Assembly: GCA_035502095.1 (NCBI GenBank) | Contig: DATJUX010000011.1 | Location: 62,001-126,000 of the forward strand | Source: JAKANT01 sp035502095 | Lineage (GTDB): Bacteria > Pseudomonadota > Gammaproteobacteria > Burkholderiales > Burkholderiaceae_F | Length of the DNA stretch: 64,000 nucleotides | Direction of reading: 5' to 3' | In this document: piece after piece, positions 1 to 7,516 of the stretch | How the letters are laid out: each line of letters begins with the position of its first letter | Position numbering within the stretch: the first letter of the stretch is position 1 | The notes under the pieces: model-generated | What the model was told of the DNA's origin: nothing | The model's database searches: none | Seen by the model: only the letters and a program-made list of their open reading frames with translations | Made by a program: the position numbers and the translations under genes

Positions 1-451
1 TCGGCCGCACCAGGGGCGCGATCGCCGACGTGAGACGACGCTCGAGGCGATCGAGCGCCGCGCGCAGTCCCCCGGTGGTGAACTCGGCCGGCTCGATCTG
101 CGGGCTGAGCAGATATCGCGCGTCGAACAGCAATTGCTGCTCGCGCTCGAAGTCCTTCGGATCGCCGCTCACCACGAACGTGAAATGCGGATCGGAGCGC
201 AGGCGGACCGCCAGCGACGCGGCGACGCGTGCCGCCTTCTCCGACTGCGCTTCGTCGGGAACGGAAACGCCGATCAGGACCAGTCGTGCCGCGATGCCGT
301 CGCGGAGCTGCTCGGCGAGCAGGCGCTGTTCAGGCGTAGCCGGCCCCGGCAGGAAGGCCGCGATATCGGTGGCGATCGGCGCGCGCGCGACCACCCATGC
401 GCACGCGGCGAGCGCGACCAGAAGCGCCAACCAGCGGACGATCAGGCTCAT
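1..451 (-). CDS. MMPL-family exporter, N-terminal part (cut by window edge)
   Basis: Only the first ~150 codons lie inside the window. The protein begins MSLIVRWLALLVALAACAW, a membrane anchor, followed by a soluble stretch with ATDIAAFLPGPATPEQRLLAEQL. This is the usual start of the periplasmic porter domain in the MMPL (RND-like) exporters found in aryl polyene clusters. The ATG overlaps the stop of the LolA-like gene upstream (ATGA), so the two are translationally coupled. The likely role is moving a lipid-like polyene product across the inner membrane and handing it to the LolA-like protein. That role rests on cluster context, since the transport domains are off the edge. Confidence 0.7.
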   Translation of the reverse strand, partial: MSLIVRWLALLVALAACAWVVARAPIATDIAAFLPGPATPEQRLLAEQLRDGIAARLVLIGVSVPDEAQSEKAARVAASLAVRLRSDPHFTFVVSGDPKDFEREQQLLFDARYLLSPQIEPAEFTTGGLRAALDRLERRLTSAIAPLVRP

Positions 452-1050
452 GACGCGGGGCTCAGGAGGATTTCCGTGCGGTCGCCGCTCGTGTCGGTGA
501 ACTCGATCCGCTCGACCTCAGCGCGCTCGCCGGCCATGCTGATCGTGCTGACGCCACCGCCGGCCGCTTCGTCGATCTTCATGATGGGTGTCATCTCGAT
601 GCGCCAGCGCGGCAAGGGGTGCGTCATCGTGACCACGTAGTTCCTGCGCAGCGTCGCGAGGTCGCCGGCAAGCGTGGCGCGAATGGTCAGCACCAGGTTC
701 GCGAGCTGCGGGATCGTCGCGAGCGACGCCTTGCGCTCCGTCACCTTGCCGTCGTCGCCTTCGATGCGCAGCGTTGCGGTTTCGGCGTCGATGCGGACCT
801 TTTCCTTGCGCGGGCTCACGACATCGCGTTCGAGCAGCGCGGGCGGCTTGAAGTAGAGCGTGCCGCGCGCTTCGGGCGGATTGCGAAACAGCACCGAGTA
901 GCGCCGCTCGACGAAGGCCTTGCGCCGCTCGCCTTGTGCCGCGAACAGCGCGAACAGGCCTTCCAGGTCGTCCCCGCCCGCTCGGGCCGGCGCCGTGCTG
1001 CTCAAGAGCGCACCGGCCAGGACGCACAGGACCGCGCGGCGCTCAGTCAT
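448..1050 (-). CDS. LolA-like periplasmic lipid/lipoprotein carrier
   Basis: 200 aa. A signal peptide (MTERRAVLCVLAGALLSSTAPARA) is followed by a LolA-type fold: an early FVERRYSVLFRNPPEARGTLYFKPP strand pair and a C-terminal MKIDEAAGGGVSTISMAG region. Classical LolA carries lipoproteins to the outer membrane. The copies in aryl polyene clusters (ApeL-type) are thought to carry the polyene lipid. The start at MTERR was chosen because the frame opens upstream inside the dehydratase gene and this Met heads a clean signal peptide. It overlaps the dehydratase end by 8 nt and the MMPL start by 4 nt. Confidence 0.75.
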   Translation of the reverse strand: MTERRAVLCVLAGALLSSTAPARAGGDDLEGLFALFAAQGERRKAFVERRYSVLFRNPPEARGTLYFKPPALLERDVVSPRKEKVRIDAETATLRIEGDDGKVTERKASLATIPQLANLVLTIRATLAGDLATLRRNYVVTMTHPLPRWRIEMTPIMKIDEAAGGGVSTISMAGERAEVERIEFTDTSGDRTEILLSPAS

Positions 1051-1369
1051 CGGAAGCGTTCGCCGGCCGCAGGGTGAGCGTACCGCCGGCGCACGGCGTG
1101 CCGCCGACCTGCAGGCGAAAGCGCAAGGTGTCCGTGCCCGGCGCGGCGAACGCGATCTCGCACACCTCTTCCGGTCGCAACGGCCGGGTGAACTTGACCG
1201 CGGCCACCCCTGCAACGCGCCCCGTCGTGCCCTGCGCACGCAGCCAGGCGTTGGCCGCGCGCTCGACCACGGCGAGCAGATAGGCGCCGGGAACGATCGG
1301 GTTGCCCGGGAAGTGCCCGGCGAACATGGGGTGGGAGGCCGGCAACGAAAACGATCCGACCGTCTTCAC
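1043..1369 (-). CDS. Hotdog-fold 3-hydroxyacyl-ACP dehydratase (ApeI/FabZ-like)
   Basis: 108 aa with a GTG start overlapping the stop of the acyl-CoA synthetase (GTGA). The motif HPMFAGHFPGNPIVPGAYLL near residues 13-32 is the FabZ/FabA hotdog signature, including the catalytic-type His and the PGNP..PG turn. In aryl polyene clusters this small dehydratase removes water from 3-hydroxyacyl-ACP during chain extension. It is shorter than housekeeping FabZ (~150 aa), as is normal for the cluster-type enzymes. The ORF is open further upstream, but that part is antisense-like and overlaps the synthetase, so I use the overlapping GTG. Confidence 0.8.
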   Translation of the reverse strand: MKTVGSFSLPASHPMFAGHFPGNPIVPGAYLLAVVERAANAWLRAQGTTGRVAGVAAVKFTRPLRPEEVCEIAFAAPGTDTLRFRLQVGGTPCAGGTLTLRPANASDD

Positions 1370-2727
1370 GCGCGCCGTTCCACGTGGTCCCTGGCGAGAG
1401 CGCGCAACTCGGCGTGGGGCAGCTTGCCGGTCGAATTGCGCGGCAACGCATCGACCAGCACCAGCGGCCGCGGCAGGAACACCGGATCCATGCGGGAGCG
1501 CAGCGCGGCGAGGATCTGCGTTCGCGTCCGCTGCGGCGCCACGACGAATGCGAGAAGGCGCGCCTCGCGGCCGCCGTTCTGGACGGCGTCGGGCACGAAG
1601 AAGGTGCCATCGAGCACGCCATCGACCGCCAACAAGGCATGGTTGAGCGCGGCGAGCGAAGTGCGCTTGCCGGCGACGTTGACGAGATCGGAGTTGCGTC
1701 CTTCGAGCAGGAAGGTCCGGGCGTCGCGCAGCCTCAGCCGGTCGGCCAGCGGCGCCGGCGCCGTGATGTGCCCGCCACCGGCCCAGAAGCCGTCGTCGCG
1801 CTCCTCGAGCGTCACGCCCTGCAGCGCCTGCCACCAGGGCCCGTCCACCGTGCGGCGTGCCGCGACCTGGCCGGTCTCGGTGCAGCCATAGATTTCGAGC
1901 ACGCGCGTATGCCACAGGGCTTCACAGCGTGCCGCGAGTTCTTCGGTGAGCGGGGCGGTGGCGCAGACGATGCACGCGAGCGGCGGCAACTCGACGCCGC
2001 TCGCCGCAAGCGCACGCAGGTGCACCGGTGTCGTCACGAGCACGCGATGGCCGCGCACTGTGGCCAGGTCGGCGGCGACCTGTTCCGGATGCAGCGGATG
2101 CGCGTTCGAGAAGGCAAACGGGCCGCAAAGAGGCAGCATCACCGTCGATTCGAGGCCGAACATGTGCTGCGGGCTGACGGTGCCGACCACGACCGTGTCG
2201 GCCGGCCCCTCGAGACCGAGGCCGGTCCGCTCGCCGAATGCGCCGTCGACCAGGCTGCCCCACAGCTTGACCTGCGGCAACGGGACGCCGGTGCTGCCCG
2301 AGGTGAAAGCGATCGCCGCCTGCGCATCGCGTGCGATGAGCGGCGGCGGCCAGGCCGTCTCCACGCCCGGTATTTCGTCGACCGCCAGGCGGAGCGAGAA
2401 GCCGCCGCCGAGGTCGGCGTCGGCGGCGACGATGTGATCGGGATATCGCGCCGCGAGTTCCGCCAGCACGGCGGGAGCACGCGAACTCGGCAGCAGGCTG
2501 ACGCGGCCGGCGACCGCCGATGCGCACAACGTCGCGGCGAAGCGATAGCGATCCGCGCACGCGTTGACGACGTAGCGGCGCGCACGCTCGTGGCCGGCCA
2601 GCCGCGCGGCGAGACGCCGGACGTCGGCCACGAAGGTGCCGGCAGCGACCGGGCGCCCGTCGACCCAGGCGAGCACGTCCCCGGGGCGCGCGTGCGACGC
2701 GATCGGCACGGACAGCACGCCGCTCAT
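1366..2727 (-). CDS. AMP-binding acyl-CoA/acyl-ACP synthetase (ApeH-like)
   Basis: 453 aa. ANL-superfamily motifs: P-loop IAFTSGSTGVPLPQ (~residue 130), the EIYGCTETGQVA motif (~240), LEGRNSDLVNVAGKR (hinge/A8) and the catalytic lysine region PRNSTGKLPHAEL near the C terminus. It is shorter than long-chain fatty-acid ligases and lacks a long N-terminal lid region, like the adenylating enzymes of aryl polyene clusters. Those load an aryl acid (for example a hydroxybenzoate or cinnamate starter) onto a carrier protein. ATGA overlap with the COG4648 gene and GTGA overlap with the dehydratase indicate coupled translation. Confidence 0.85.
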   Translation of the reverse strand: MSGVLSVPIASHARPGDVLAWVDGRPVAAGTFVADVRRLAARLAGHERARRYVVNACADRYRFAATLCASAVAGRVSLLPSSRAPAVLAELAARYPDHIVAADADLGGGFSLRLAVDEIPGVETAWPPPLIARDAQAAIAFTSGSTGVPLPQVKLWGSLVDGAFGERTGLGLEGPADTVVVGTVSPQHMFGLESTVMLPLCGPFAFSNAHPLHPEQVAADLATVRGHRVLVTTPVHLRALAASGVELPPLACIVCATAPLTEELAARCEALWHTRVLEIYGCTETGQVAARRTVDGPWWQALQGVTLEERDDGFWAGGGHITAPAPLADRLRLRDARTFLLEGRNSDLVNVAGKRTSLAALNHALLAVDGVLDGTFFVPDAVQNGGREARLLAFVVAPQRTRTQILAALRSRMDPVFLPRPLVLVDALPRNSTGKLPHAELRALARDHVERRA

Positions 2728-3413
2728 GGACGTTCGAACGCCCTGCGCAGCGCCTCGCCCGGATACGCGAGCGCGCTCGAGATCGTCTGCAGGGGCGTGT
2801 GGGGCGGAAGATGCGGAAACCCGATACGCCGGACCAGGTACTCGCCGCAGAAGAACGCGCCGATCAGGGGCCACGACAACACGTTCGAAAAGAACGACCA
2901 CCACCAGAACGGCGCGGCCAGCGCGAGCACCGCGCACGCGAGCGCCATCAGGATGAAGAAGACCATCCACGCCTGGGTGAGGCGGCGCAGGTAGCGGGCG
3001 AATTCAGGCGTCACGGGCTCGGGTGCGAGCGCCCATTCCGCGATGGCGTGGATCATCGGCGTGCGGCCGCGCCGCAGCGTCAGGGCGAAGCCGAGCGCGA
3101 GCACCGCGTTGAGGGCGATCGACGGCAGCGCGACCAGGTTCTGCCGGCGCGAGATGTAGACGACGGCGAACATCAGCGCGATCAGGCCCGCCAGCCGCAG
3201 CGTGTTGCGCGAACGGACGAGCGTCGCGAACACGAGCGCGTCGACGAGCATCAGCGCCACCATCGACAGGCCCGGCGCAATCCACTCGCGCAGCATCTGC
3301 GGGACCACGTGCAGCGAGACGGCCACCGCAAGCAGGGTCGTGACGTGCCACGCACGCCGGCGATCGAGGATGAGCGCCCGCGCCTGCTCGGCATCGTCCG
3401 GCCGAGCGTTCAC
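2724..3413 (-). CDS. COG4648-type membrane protein of aryl polyene clusters
   Basis: 229 aa with about six hydrophobic segments (for example HVTTLLAVAVSLHVVPQML, VALMLVDALVFATLV, AWMVFFILMALACAVLALAA) and a conserved C-terminal WWSFFSNVLSWPLIGAFFCGE region. That region is typical of the uncharacterised COG4648 family, which is common in aryl polyene and flexirubin gene clusters. The start is a GTG that overlaps the stop of the MipA gene (GTGA), and the stop overlaps the synthetase start. Its biochemical role is unknown; the placement suggests a membrane step in polyene lipid assembly. Confidence 0.75.
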   Translation of the reverse strand: MNARPDDAEQARALILDRRRAWHVTTLLAVAVSLHVVPQMLREWIAPGLSMVALMLVDALVFATLVRSRNTLRLAGLIALMFAVVYISRRQNLVALPSIALNAVLALGFALTLRRGRTPMIHAIAEWALAPEPVTPEFARYLRRLTQAWMVFFILMALACAVLALAAPFWWWSFFSNVLSWPLIGAFFCGEYLVRRIGFPHLPPHTPLQTISSALAYPGEALRRAFERP

Positions 3414-4291
3414 CGCGACGCCTCGACCATCTGGTCGGAGGTGGCGAAGATGTGGCTCACGCCGATCCCGAACGCGATGTTGGAACGCTGGCGCACCAGC
3501 GGACTGTTCTCGAACGTGGCGCCATTGAGCCAGTCGAATTTCACGAACGCACCGACCCAGGTGCGCTTCGAGTAGGTCGTGGAGAGGGCGGCGATCGCCT
3601 GCCAGCCGCCGAAGCCGCTGTGCGCCGTATATGCGGGGCGTTCCGGCGTGGCGAATTCCGGCGCGACGCCATAGAAGTACTGGTTGTAGCGCTGGTCGGT
3701 GAAATAGCCCCCGGCGACCGCGCCGAGGTTCCAGCGCGAGCCGGCGAACTGCACGCGGCGATCCAGCGCCAGGCTGGGAAACGCGAGCACGCCGACGTCG
3801 CGCGGACCGTCCTGCCAGGTGAGCGCGACGCGCACCGGAACACGGAGGTCGAGTTCGACGTCGCGGTCGCCGGGCGCCTGATCCCCGGCGTAGGCGAGAT
3901 GGACCTTGATCGCCGGCCCCAGTTCGAGCGTCGGGCGCAGGCTCGGCATGCCCTGGCGCGCCTTGTTCTCCTTGCTGTTCACGGGCACGGTCGCGCCCGC
4001 AGAGAGTTCGATCTCCACGTAGCGGCTGTCGAGGAACTGCGCGCGCACGCCTTCGCGATCCGACTTGAAAAAATCGCCCCGGTACACGATCAGCGGAAAC
4101 GGCAGCACGTAACCGTGCGCTTCGTCCGAGCCGCGATAGTCCGGCAGGCGCGTGTACGCGAGTCCGATGCCGAGTTCCCACATCGGCAGCATTTCCTTGC
4201 CTTGACCCGACACCGGTCCCGCCGCGCAACAACCGGCCGCCACAACGCATGCTCGCATCAAGACCAGCCCGGGCGCGTCAGCCCGAGCCAT
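3410..4291 (-). CDS. MipA/OmpV-family outer membrane protein
   Basis: About 293 aa. The mature part opens with WELGIGLAYTRLPDYRGSDEAHGYVLPFPLIVYRG, the characteristic MipA/OmpV N-terminal strand pair, and continues as alternating amphipathic strands typical of a small beta-barrel. It ends in an IFATSDQMVEASR tail. A signal peptide ends around CAAGPVSGQ. The start could be MARADAPG (used here, 14-nt overlap with the halogenase-like gene) or the internal Met at 4258 (MRACVVAAG), which would give a more standard signal peptide. Family members scaffold murein enzymes or respond to envelope stress; the role in this pigment operon is not known. Confidence 0.75.
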   Translation of the reverse strand: MARADAPGLVLMRACVVAAGCCAAGPVSGQGKEMLPMWELGIGLAYTRLPDYRGSDEAHGYVLPFPLIVYRGDFFKSDREGVRAQFLDSRYVEIELSAGATVPVNSKENKARQGMPSLRPTLELGPAIKVHLAYAGDQAPGDRDVELDLRVPVRVALTWQDGPRDVGVLAFPSLALDRRVQFAGSRWNLGAVAGGYFTDQRYNQYFYGVAPEFATPERPAYTAHSGFGGWQAIAALSTTYSKRTWVGAFVKFDWLNGATFENSPLVRQRSNIAFGIGVSHIFATSDQMVEASR

Positions 4292-5600
4292 CGGTGGCCT
4301 GGATCGCCTGCGGAACAATGTCCTGCTTGTGGCGACGCCAGTGCCGCAGCGCGTTGCGCAGGTTCGCGAGGGAGAACGAGTAATAGATGCTGCGGAAGAA
4401 CATCAGCCGCCACCACACCGGGCCGTCGCGGAACACGTCCCCCGCCAGCAGCGAGATGACCGCGCGCTTGACGCCGAGCATGTCGCCGGGATTCAGCATC
4501 AGGTAGCGCATCGTCGGCTTGGTGATGCGATAGATCATCCACGAGAACTGGCGCAAGCCGCGCCGCACCCCGCGGTCGAACGCACGATTGAGCGCCGGCG
4601 CGGCGGAGGGATCCTCGAGCGCGCCGTCGACGACCTCGGCCGCTTTGAACGCGCTGCTCATCGCGAGATAGACGCCGCTCGAAAAGACCGGATCGATGAA
4701 GGCGAATGCATCGCCGACCATGACATAACGGTGGCCCGCCATGTGGTCGCAGACGTAGGAATAGTTTCCGGTCGCCGTGGCGGGCGCGACCATCTCCGCG
4801 TCGCGCAGGCGGTCGGCGAGCGACGGGCACAGTGCGATCGTGTCCTTGAGGAACGTGGACGGATCGGTCCGGCGCGTCTTCAGGTAGTACGGCCAGCAGA
4901 CGGCCCCGACGCTGGTGACGCCGTCGAGCAACGGGATGAACCAGAACCATCCGTGCGGGAACCAGTGGATGGCGATGTTGCCCTCGGACTCGCCGGTGCC
5001 GCGCCGCGCACCGCGAAAGTGACTGTAGAGCGCCGCACTGGTGTGCTTCGGATTGCGATGCTTGATCCGCAGCTTGCCGCCGAGGAACGTGTCGCGCCCG
5101 GTTGCATCGACGAGATAACGCGCCGTGGCGCGCACGGGTTGTCCGTCGGCGTCGGTCACCGCGAGCGTCACGTCATCCTTGCCGAACTCCACGTCGGTCA
5201 CGCGCCAGCCCTCGTGGACCAAAGCGCCCTTGGCTTGCGCGTTGCGGAGCAGGATCTCGTCGAACTCGGAGCGCCTGACCTGATAGGCATACGGATAGCG
5301 CTGGTCGAAGGCGTCGGCGAACGAGTACACCTGCTCCGCGCCCTTGGCCTCCTCGGTGTAGAACTCGGCGCTGCGCTTGATCATCCCGATCGCCGCGATC
5401 TTCTGCAGCACGCCGAGCTTTTCGAACAGCTCGAGATTCAGCGGCAGCAGCGACTCGCCGATGTGGAAGCGCGGGTGGCGGTCCTTCTCGAACAACTCGA
5501 CCCGATAACCCTTTTGCGCCAGCAGCGCGGCGATCGTCGAACCGCCGGGTCCACCACCGATTACGGCGACATCGCAAGTCACCGAGGAAACGTTCGCCAT
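4278..5600 (-). CDS. Flavin-dependent halogenase-like NAD(P)/FAD oxidoreductase
   Basis: 440 aa and the first gene of the leftward pigment operon. It has an N-terminal FAD-binding GGGPGGS motif (residues 15-21), an HIGESLLP segment (47-53), and the WxWxIP motif seen as WFWFIP (218-223) that marks flavin-dependent halogenases. A lysine in GMIKRSAEF (K75) sits where the catalytic Lys of this family is expected. A GDAFAFIDPVFSSGV FAD-ribityl motif lies further on. Homologues occur in xanthomonadin and aryl polyene clusters, where halogenation is known only in some. It could be a halogenase or a desaturase/hydroxylase-like flavoprotein; sequence alone does not decide. The Met at 5600 directly precedes the FAD domain. 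Confidence 0.75.
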   Translation of the reverse strand: MANVSSVTCDVAVIGGGPGGSTIAALLAQKGYRVELFEKDRHPRFHIGESLLPLNLELFEKLGVLQKIAAIGMIKRSAEFYTEEAKGAEQVYSFADAFDQRYPYAYQVRRSEFDEILLRNAQAKGALVHEGWRVTDVEFGKDDVTLAVTDADGQPVRATARYLVDATGRDTFLGGKLRIKHRNPKHTSAALYSHFRGARRGTGESEGNIAIHWFPHGWFWFIPLLDGVTSVGAVCWPYYLKTRRTDPSTFLKDTIALCPSLADRLRDAEMVAPATATGNYSYVCDHMAGHRYVMVGDAFAFIDPVFSSGVYLAMSSAFKAAEVVDGALEDPSAAPALNRAFDRGVRRGLRQFSWMIYRITKPTMRYLMLNPGDMLGVKRAVISLLAGDVFRDGPVWWRLMFFRSIYYSFSLANLRNALRHWRRHKQDIVPQAIQATDGSG

Positions 5601-5760
5601 GGGATTTCGCTGCGGAATGCCAGGGCGCCCCTCGCCCCGGGTCGGCGGCAAGCATGCCGCAGCGACCGGGCCCTTGTCCAGCCGAGACCTGCGACGGGCA
5701 CGGATAAAATGCGCGCCCGCAATGCCGAGCCGGAGCAGGCCGCGCCTGTCCGCTGCGACG

Positions 5761-6675
5761 ATGAACGCCAAGACCTACGAACCCTGTCCCGCGCATCGCG
5801 TCGCATTCCTCGGCCTCGGCACGATGGGATACCCAATGGCCGGCCATCTGGCACGCGCAGGCCATCGCGTCAGCGTCTACAACCGGACCGGCGCCAAGGC
5901 GCAGCGCTGGATCGGTGAATTCGGCGGCAGCGCGGCAGCGACTGCGCGCGCGGCCGTCGCCGATGCGCAGGTCGTCTTCACCTGCGTCGGCAATGACGAC
6001 GACCTGCGCAGCGTCGTGCTCGGACCCGAGGGTGCGTTCGCGGGCATGGCGCGCGACGCCATCCTGTGCGATCACACCACCGCCTCGGCGCAGGTCGCGC
6101 GCGAACTCGCGCACCGGGCGGCGGCTGGCGGGCTGCACCTCATCGACGCACCGGTCTCGGGCGGCGAGGCCGGTGCGGTGAACGGCACGCTGACGGTCAT
6201 GTGCGGCGGCGCGGCGGCGGCGTTCGCGCGCGCGCAGCCCGTGATGAACGCGTTCGCGCGCGCGGTCACGCTGATCGGGCCGAGCGGATCGGGCCAGCTC
6301 GCCAAGATGGTCAACCAGATCACCATCGCCGGCATGCTGCAAACGCTCGCCGAAGGCATCAATTTCGGCGTCGCGGCCGGCCTCGACATGAAGCTCGTGC
6401 TGCAGGTGATCGGCAAGGGCGCCGCGCAGAGCTGGCAGCTCGATAACCGGGGCACGACGATGCTCGACGACAAGTTCGACTTCGGCTTCGCGGTGGACTG
6501 GATGCGCAAGGACCTGGGGCTGTGCCTCGACGAGGCGCGCCGCAACGGCGCGCCGCTGCCGGTGGTGGCGCTGGTCGACCAGTTCTACGCCGACCTGCAG
6601 GCCATGCGGGGCGGGCGCTGGGACACGTCGAGCCTGATCCGCAGGTTGCGGCGCATGAGGGCGACGCAGGGATGA
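5761..6675 (+). CDS. NAD(P)-dependent beta-hydroxyacid dehydrogenase (HIBADH family)
   Basis: 304 aa. Rossmann motif VAFLGLGTMGYPMAGHLARAGH (~10-31), substrate-site motif DAPVSGGEAGA (~130), and catalytic lysine in GQLAKMVNQI (~180) match the 3-hydroxyisobutyrate / glyoxylate-succinic semialdehyde reductase family. It reduces or oxidises small beta-hydroxyacids with NAD(P)H in the cytosol. The exact substrate cannot be read from sequence; tartronate semialdehyde and succinic semialdehyde are alternatives. It is transcribed away from the pigment operon. The start MNAKTYEP is the Met nearest the Rossmann fold. Confidence 0.85.
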   Translation: MNAKTYEPCPAHRVAFLGLGTMGYPMAGHLARAGHRVSVYNRTGAKAQRWIGEFGGSAAATARAAVADAQVVFTCVGNDDDLRSVVLGPEGAFAGMARDAILCDHTTASAQVARELAHRAAAGGLHLIDAPVSGGEAGAVNGTLTVMCGGAAAAFARAQPVMNAFARAVTLIGPSGSGQLAKMVNQITIAGMLQTLAEGINFGVAAGLDMKLVLQVIGKGAAQSWQLDNRGTTMLDDKFDFGFAVDWMRKDLGLCLDEARRNGAPLPVVALVDQFYADLQAMRGGRWDTSSLIRRLRRMRATQG

Positions 6676-6697
6676 CGCCGCGCCCGCAGCGTTCGCC

Positions 6698-7273
6698 ATG
6701 AACACCCTCGCCCTCGATGCAACGCTCGCCGAGCTGCGGCCGATGCTGCTCAAGCTAGCGCGCCTGCAGTTGCGCAACGACACGTGGGCCGAGGACGTGG
6801 TGTCCGAGACGCTGGTCGCCGCGCTCGAGGGCGCGGCGCGCTTCGGCGGCCAGTCGCAGGTGAAGACCTGGGTGGTCGGGATCCTCAAGCACAAGATCAT
6901 CGACCAGTTTCGCAGGAACGACCGCGAGATCTCGGTCGATGCGGCGCAGGAGGCGGCAGGCGCCGAGGACTTCGACCAGCTCTTCGTCGCAGACGGCCAT
7001 TTCCGCGACCGGCCGCTGCCGGCCTGGGCGGATCCGGAAGCTTCGCTCGACCGCAGCCAGTTCCTGGAGATCGTGCAGGCGTGCATCGACCGGCTGCCGG
7101 CAGCTCTGGGGCGCATCTTCATGATGCGCGAGTGGCTGGAGTACGAGACCGACGAGATATGTAAGGAAATGCGCATCACGTCGACCAATGCGTTCGTCAT
7201 GCTGTACCGGGCACGCATGCGCCTGCGCGAGTGCCTGGAACTCAACTGGTTCGGTCCGCAAAGAAAGTGCTGA
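6698..7273 (+). CDS. ECF-type RNA polymerase sigma factor
   Basis: 191 aa. Region 2 covers ~LRPMLLKLARLQLRNDTWAEDVVSETLVAAL through VKTWVVGILKHKIIDQFR, and region 4 has LPAALGRIFMMREWLEYETDEICKEM, a helix-turn-helix typical of group 4 sigma factors. The long linker and the C-terminal ECLELNWFGP match the proteobacterial subfamily that is always followed by a very small zinc protein. Here that partner starts 2 nt after the sigma stop. It probably drives a stress regulon; no target promoter was identified here. Confidence 0.85.
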   Translation: MNTLALDATLAELRPMLLKLARLQLRNDTWAEDVVSETLVAALEGAARFGGQSQVKTWVVGILKHKIIDQFRRNDREISVDAAQEAAGAEDFDQLFVADGHFRDRPLPAWADPEASLDRSQFLEIVQACIDRLPAALGRIFMMREWLEYETDEICKEMRITSTNAFVMLYRARMRLRECLELNWFGPQRKC

Positions 7274-7274
7274 A

Positions 7275-7463
7275 GTGACGGCCGCCTTCCTCCGCCTGAC
7301 CTGCAAGCAGGCGCACCGCGTGATCGCCGAGTCGATGGATCGTGACCTGAAGCTGATCGAGGATGTCCGCGTGCGGCTGCACGTGCGCCGGTGCGTGTGC
7401 TGCGCCGAGTTCGCCCGGCAGATGGACCTGATGCGCAGCGCGCTGCGCCGCATCGGGCGCTGA
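7275..7463 (+). CDS. Small zinc-binding anti-sigma factor
   Basis: 62 aa, GTG start one base after the sigma stop codon. The sequence contains HVRRCVCC, an H-x3-C-x2-C zinc anti-sigma (ZAS/zf-HC2) motif, preceded by CKQAHRVIAESMDR. No membrane segment follows, so this is a soluble ZAS protein that would bind and silence the adjacent sigma factor. Release may be redox-linked through the Cys cluster (inference from ZAS proteins such as RsrA). It is too short to carry any other domain. Confidence 0.75.
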   Translation: MTAAFLRLTCKQAHRVIAESMDRDLKLIEDVRVRLHVRRCVCCAEFARQMDLMRSALRRIGR

Positions 7464-7516
7464 GGCTGGCGCCGCCGGGCGCCGCAAGGCCCGGCTTGCA
7501 TTGGAGTGGCCTGACC

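Noticed and set aside
4278..5600. A true tryptophan halogenase
   Set aside because: The WxWxIP motif is present, but the context is an aryl polyene-type operon and the substrate cannot be read; tryptophan is unlikely.
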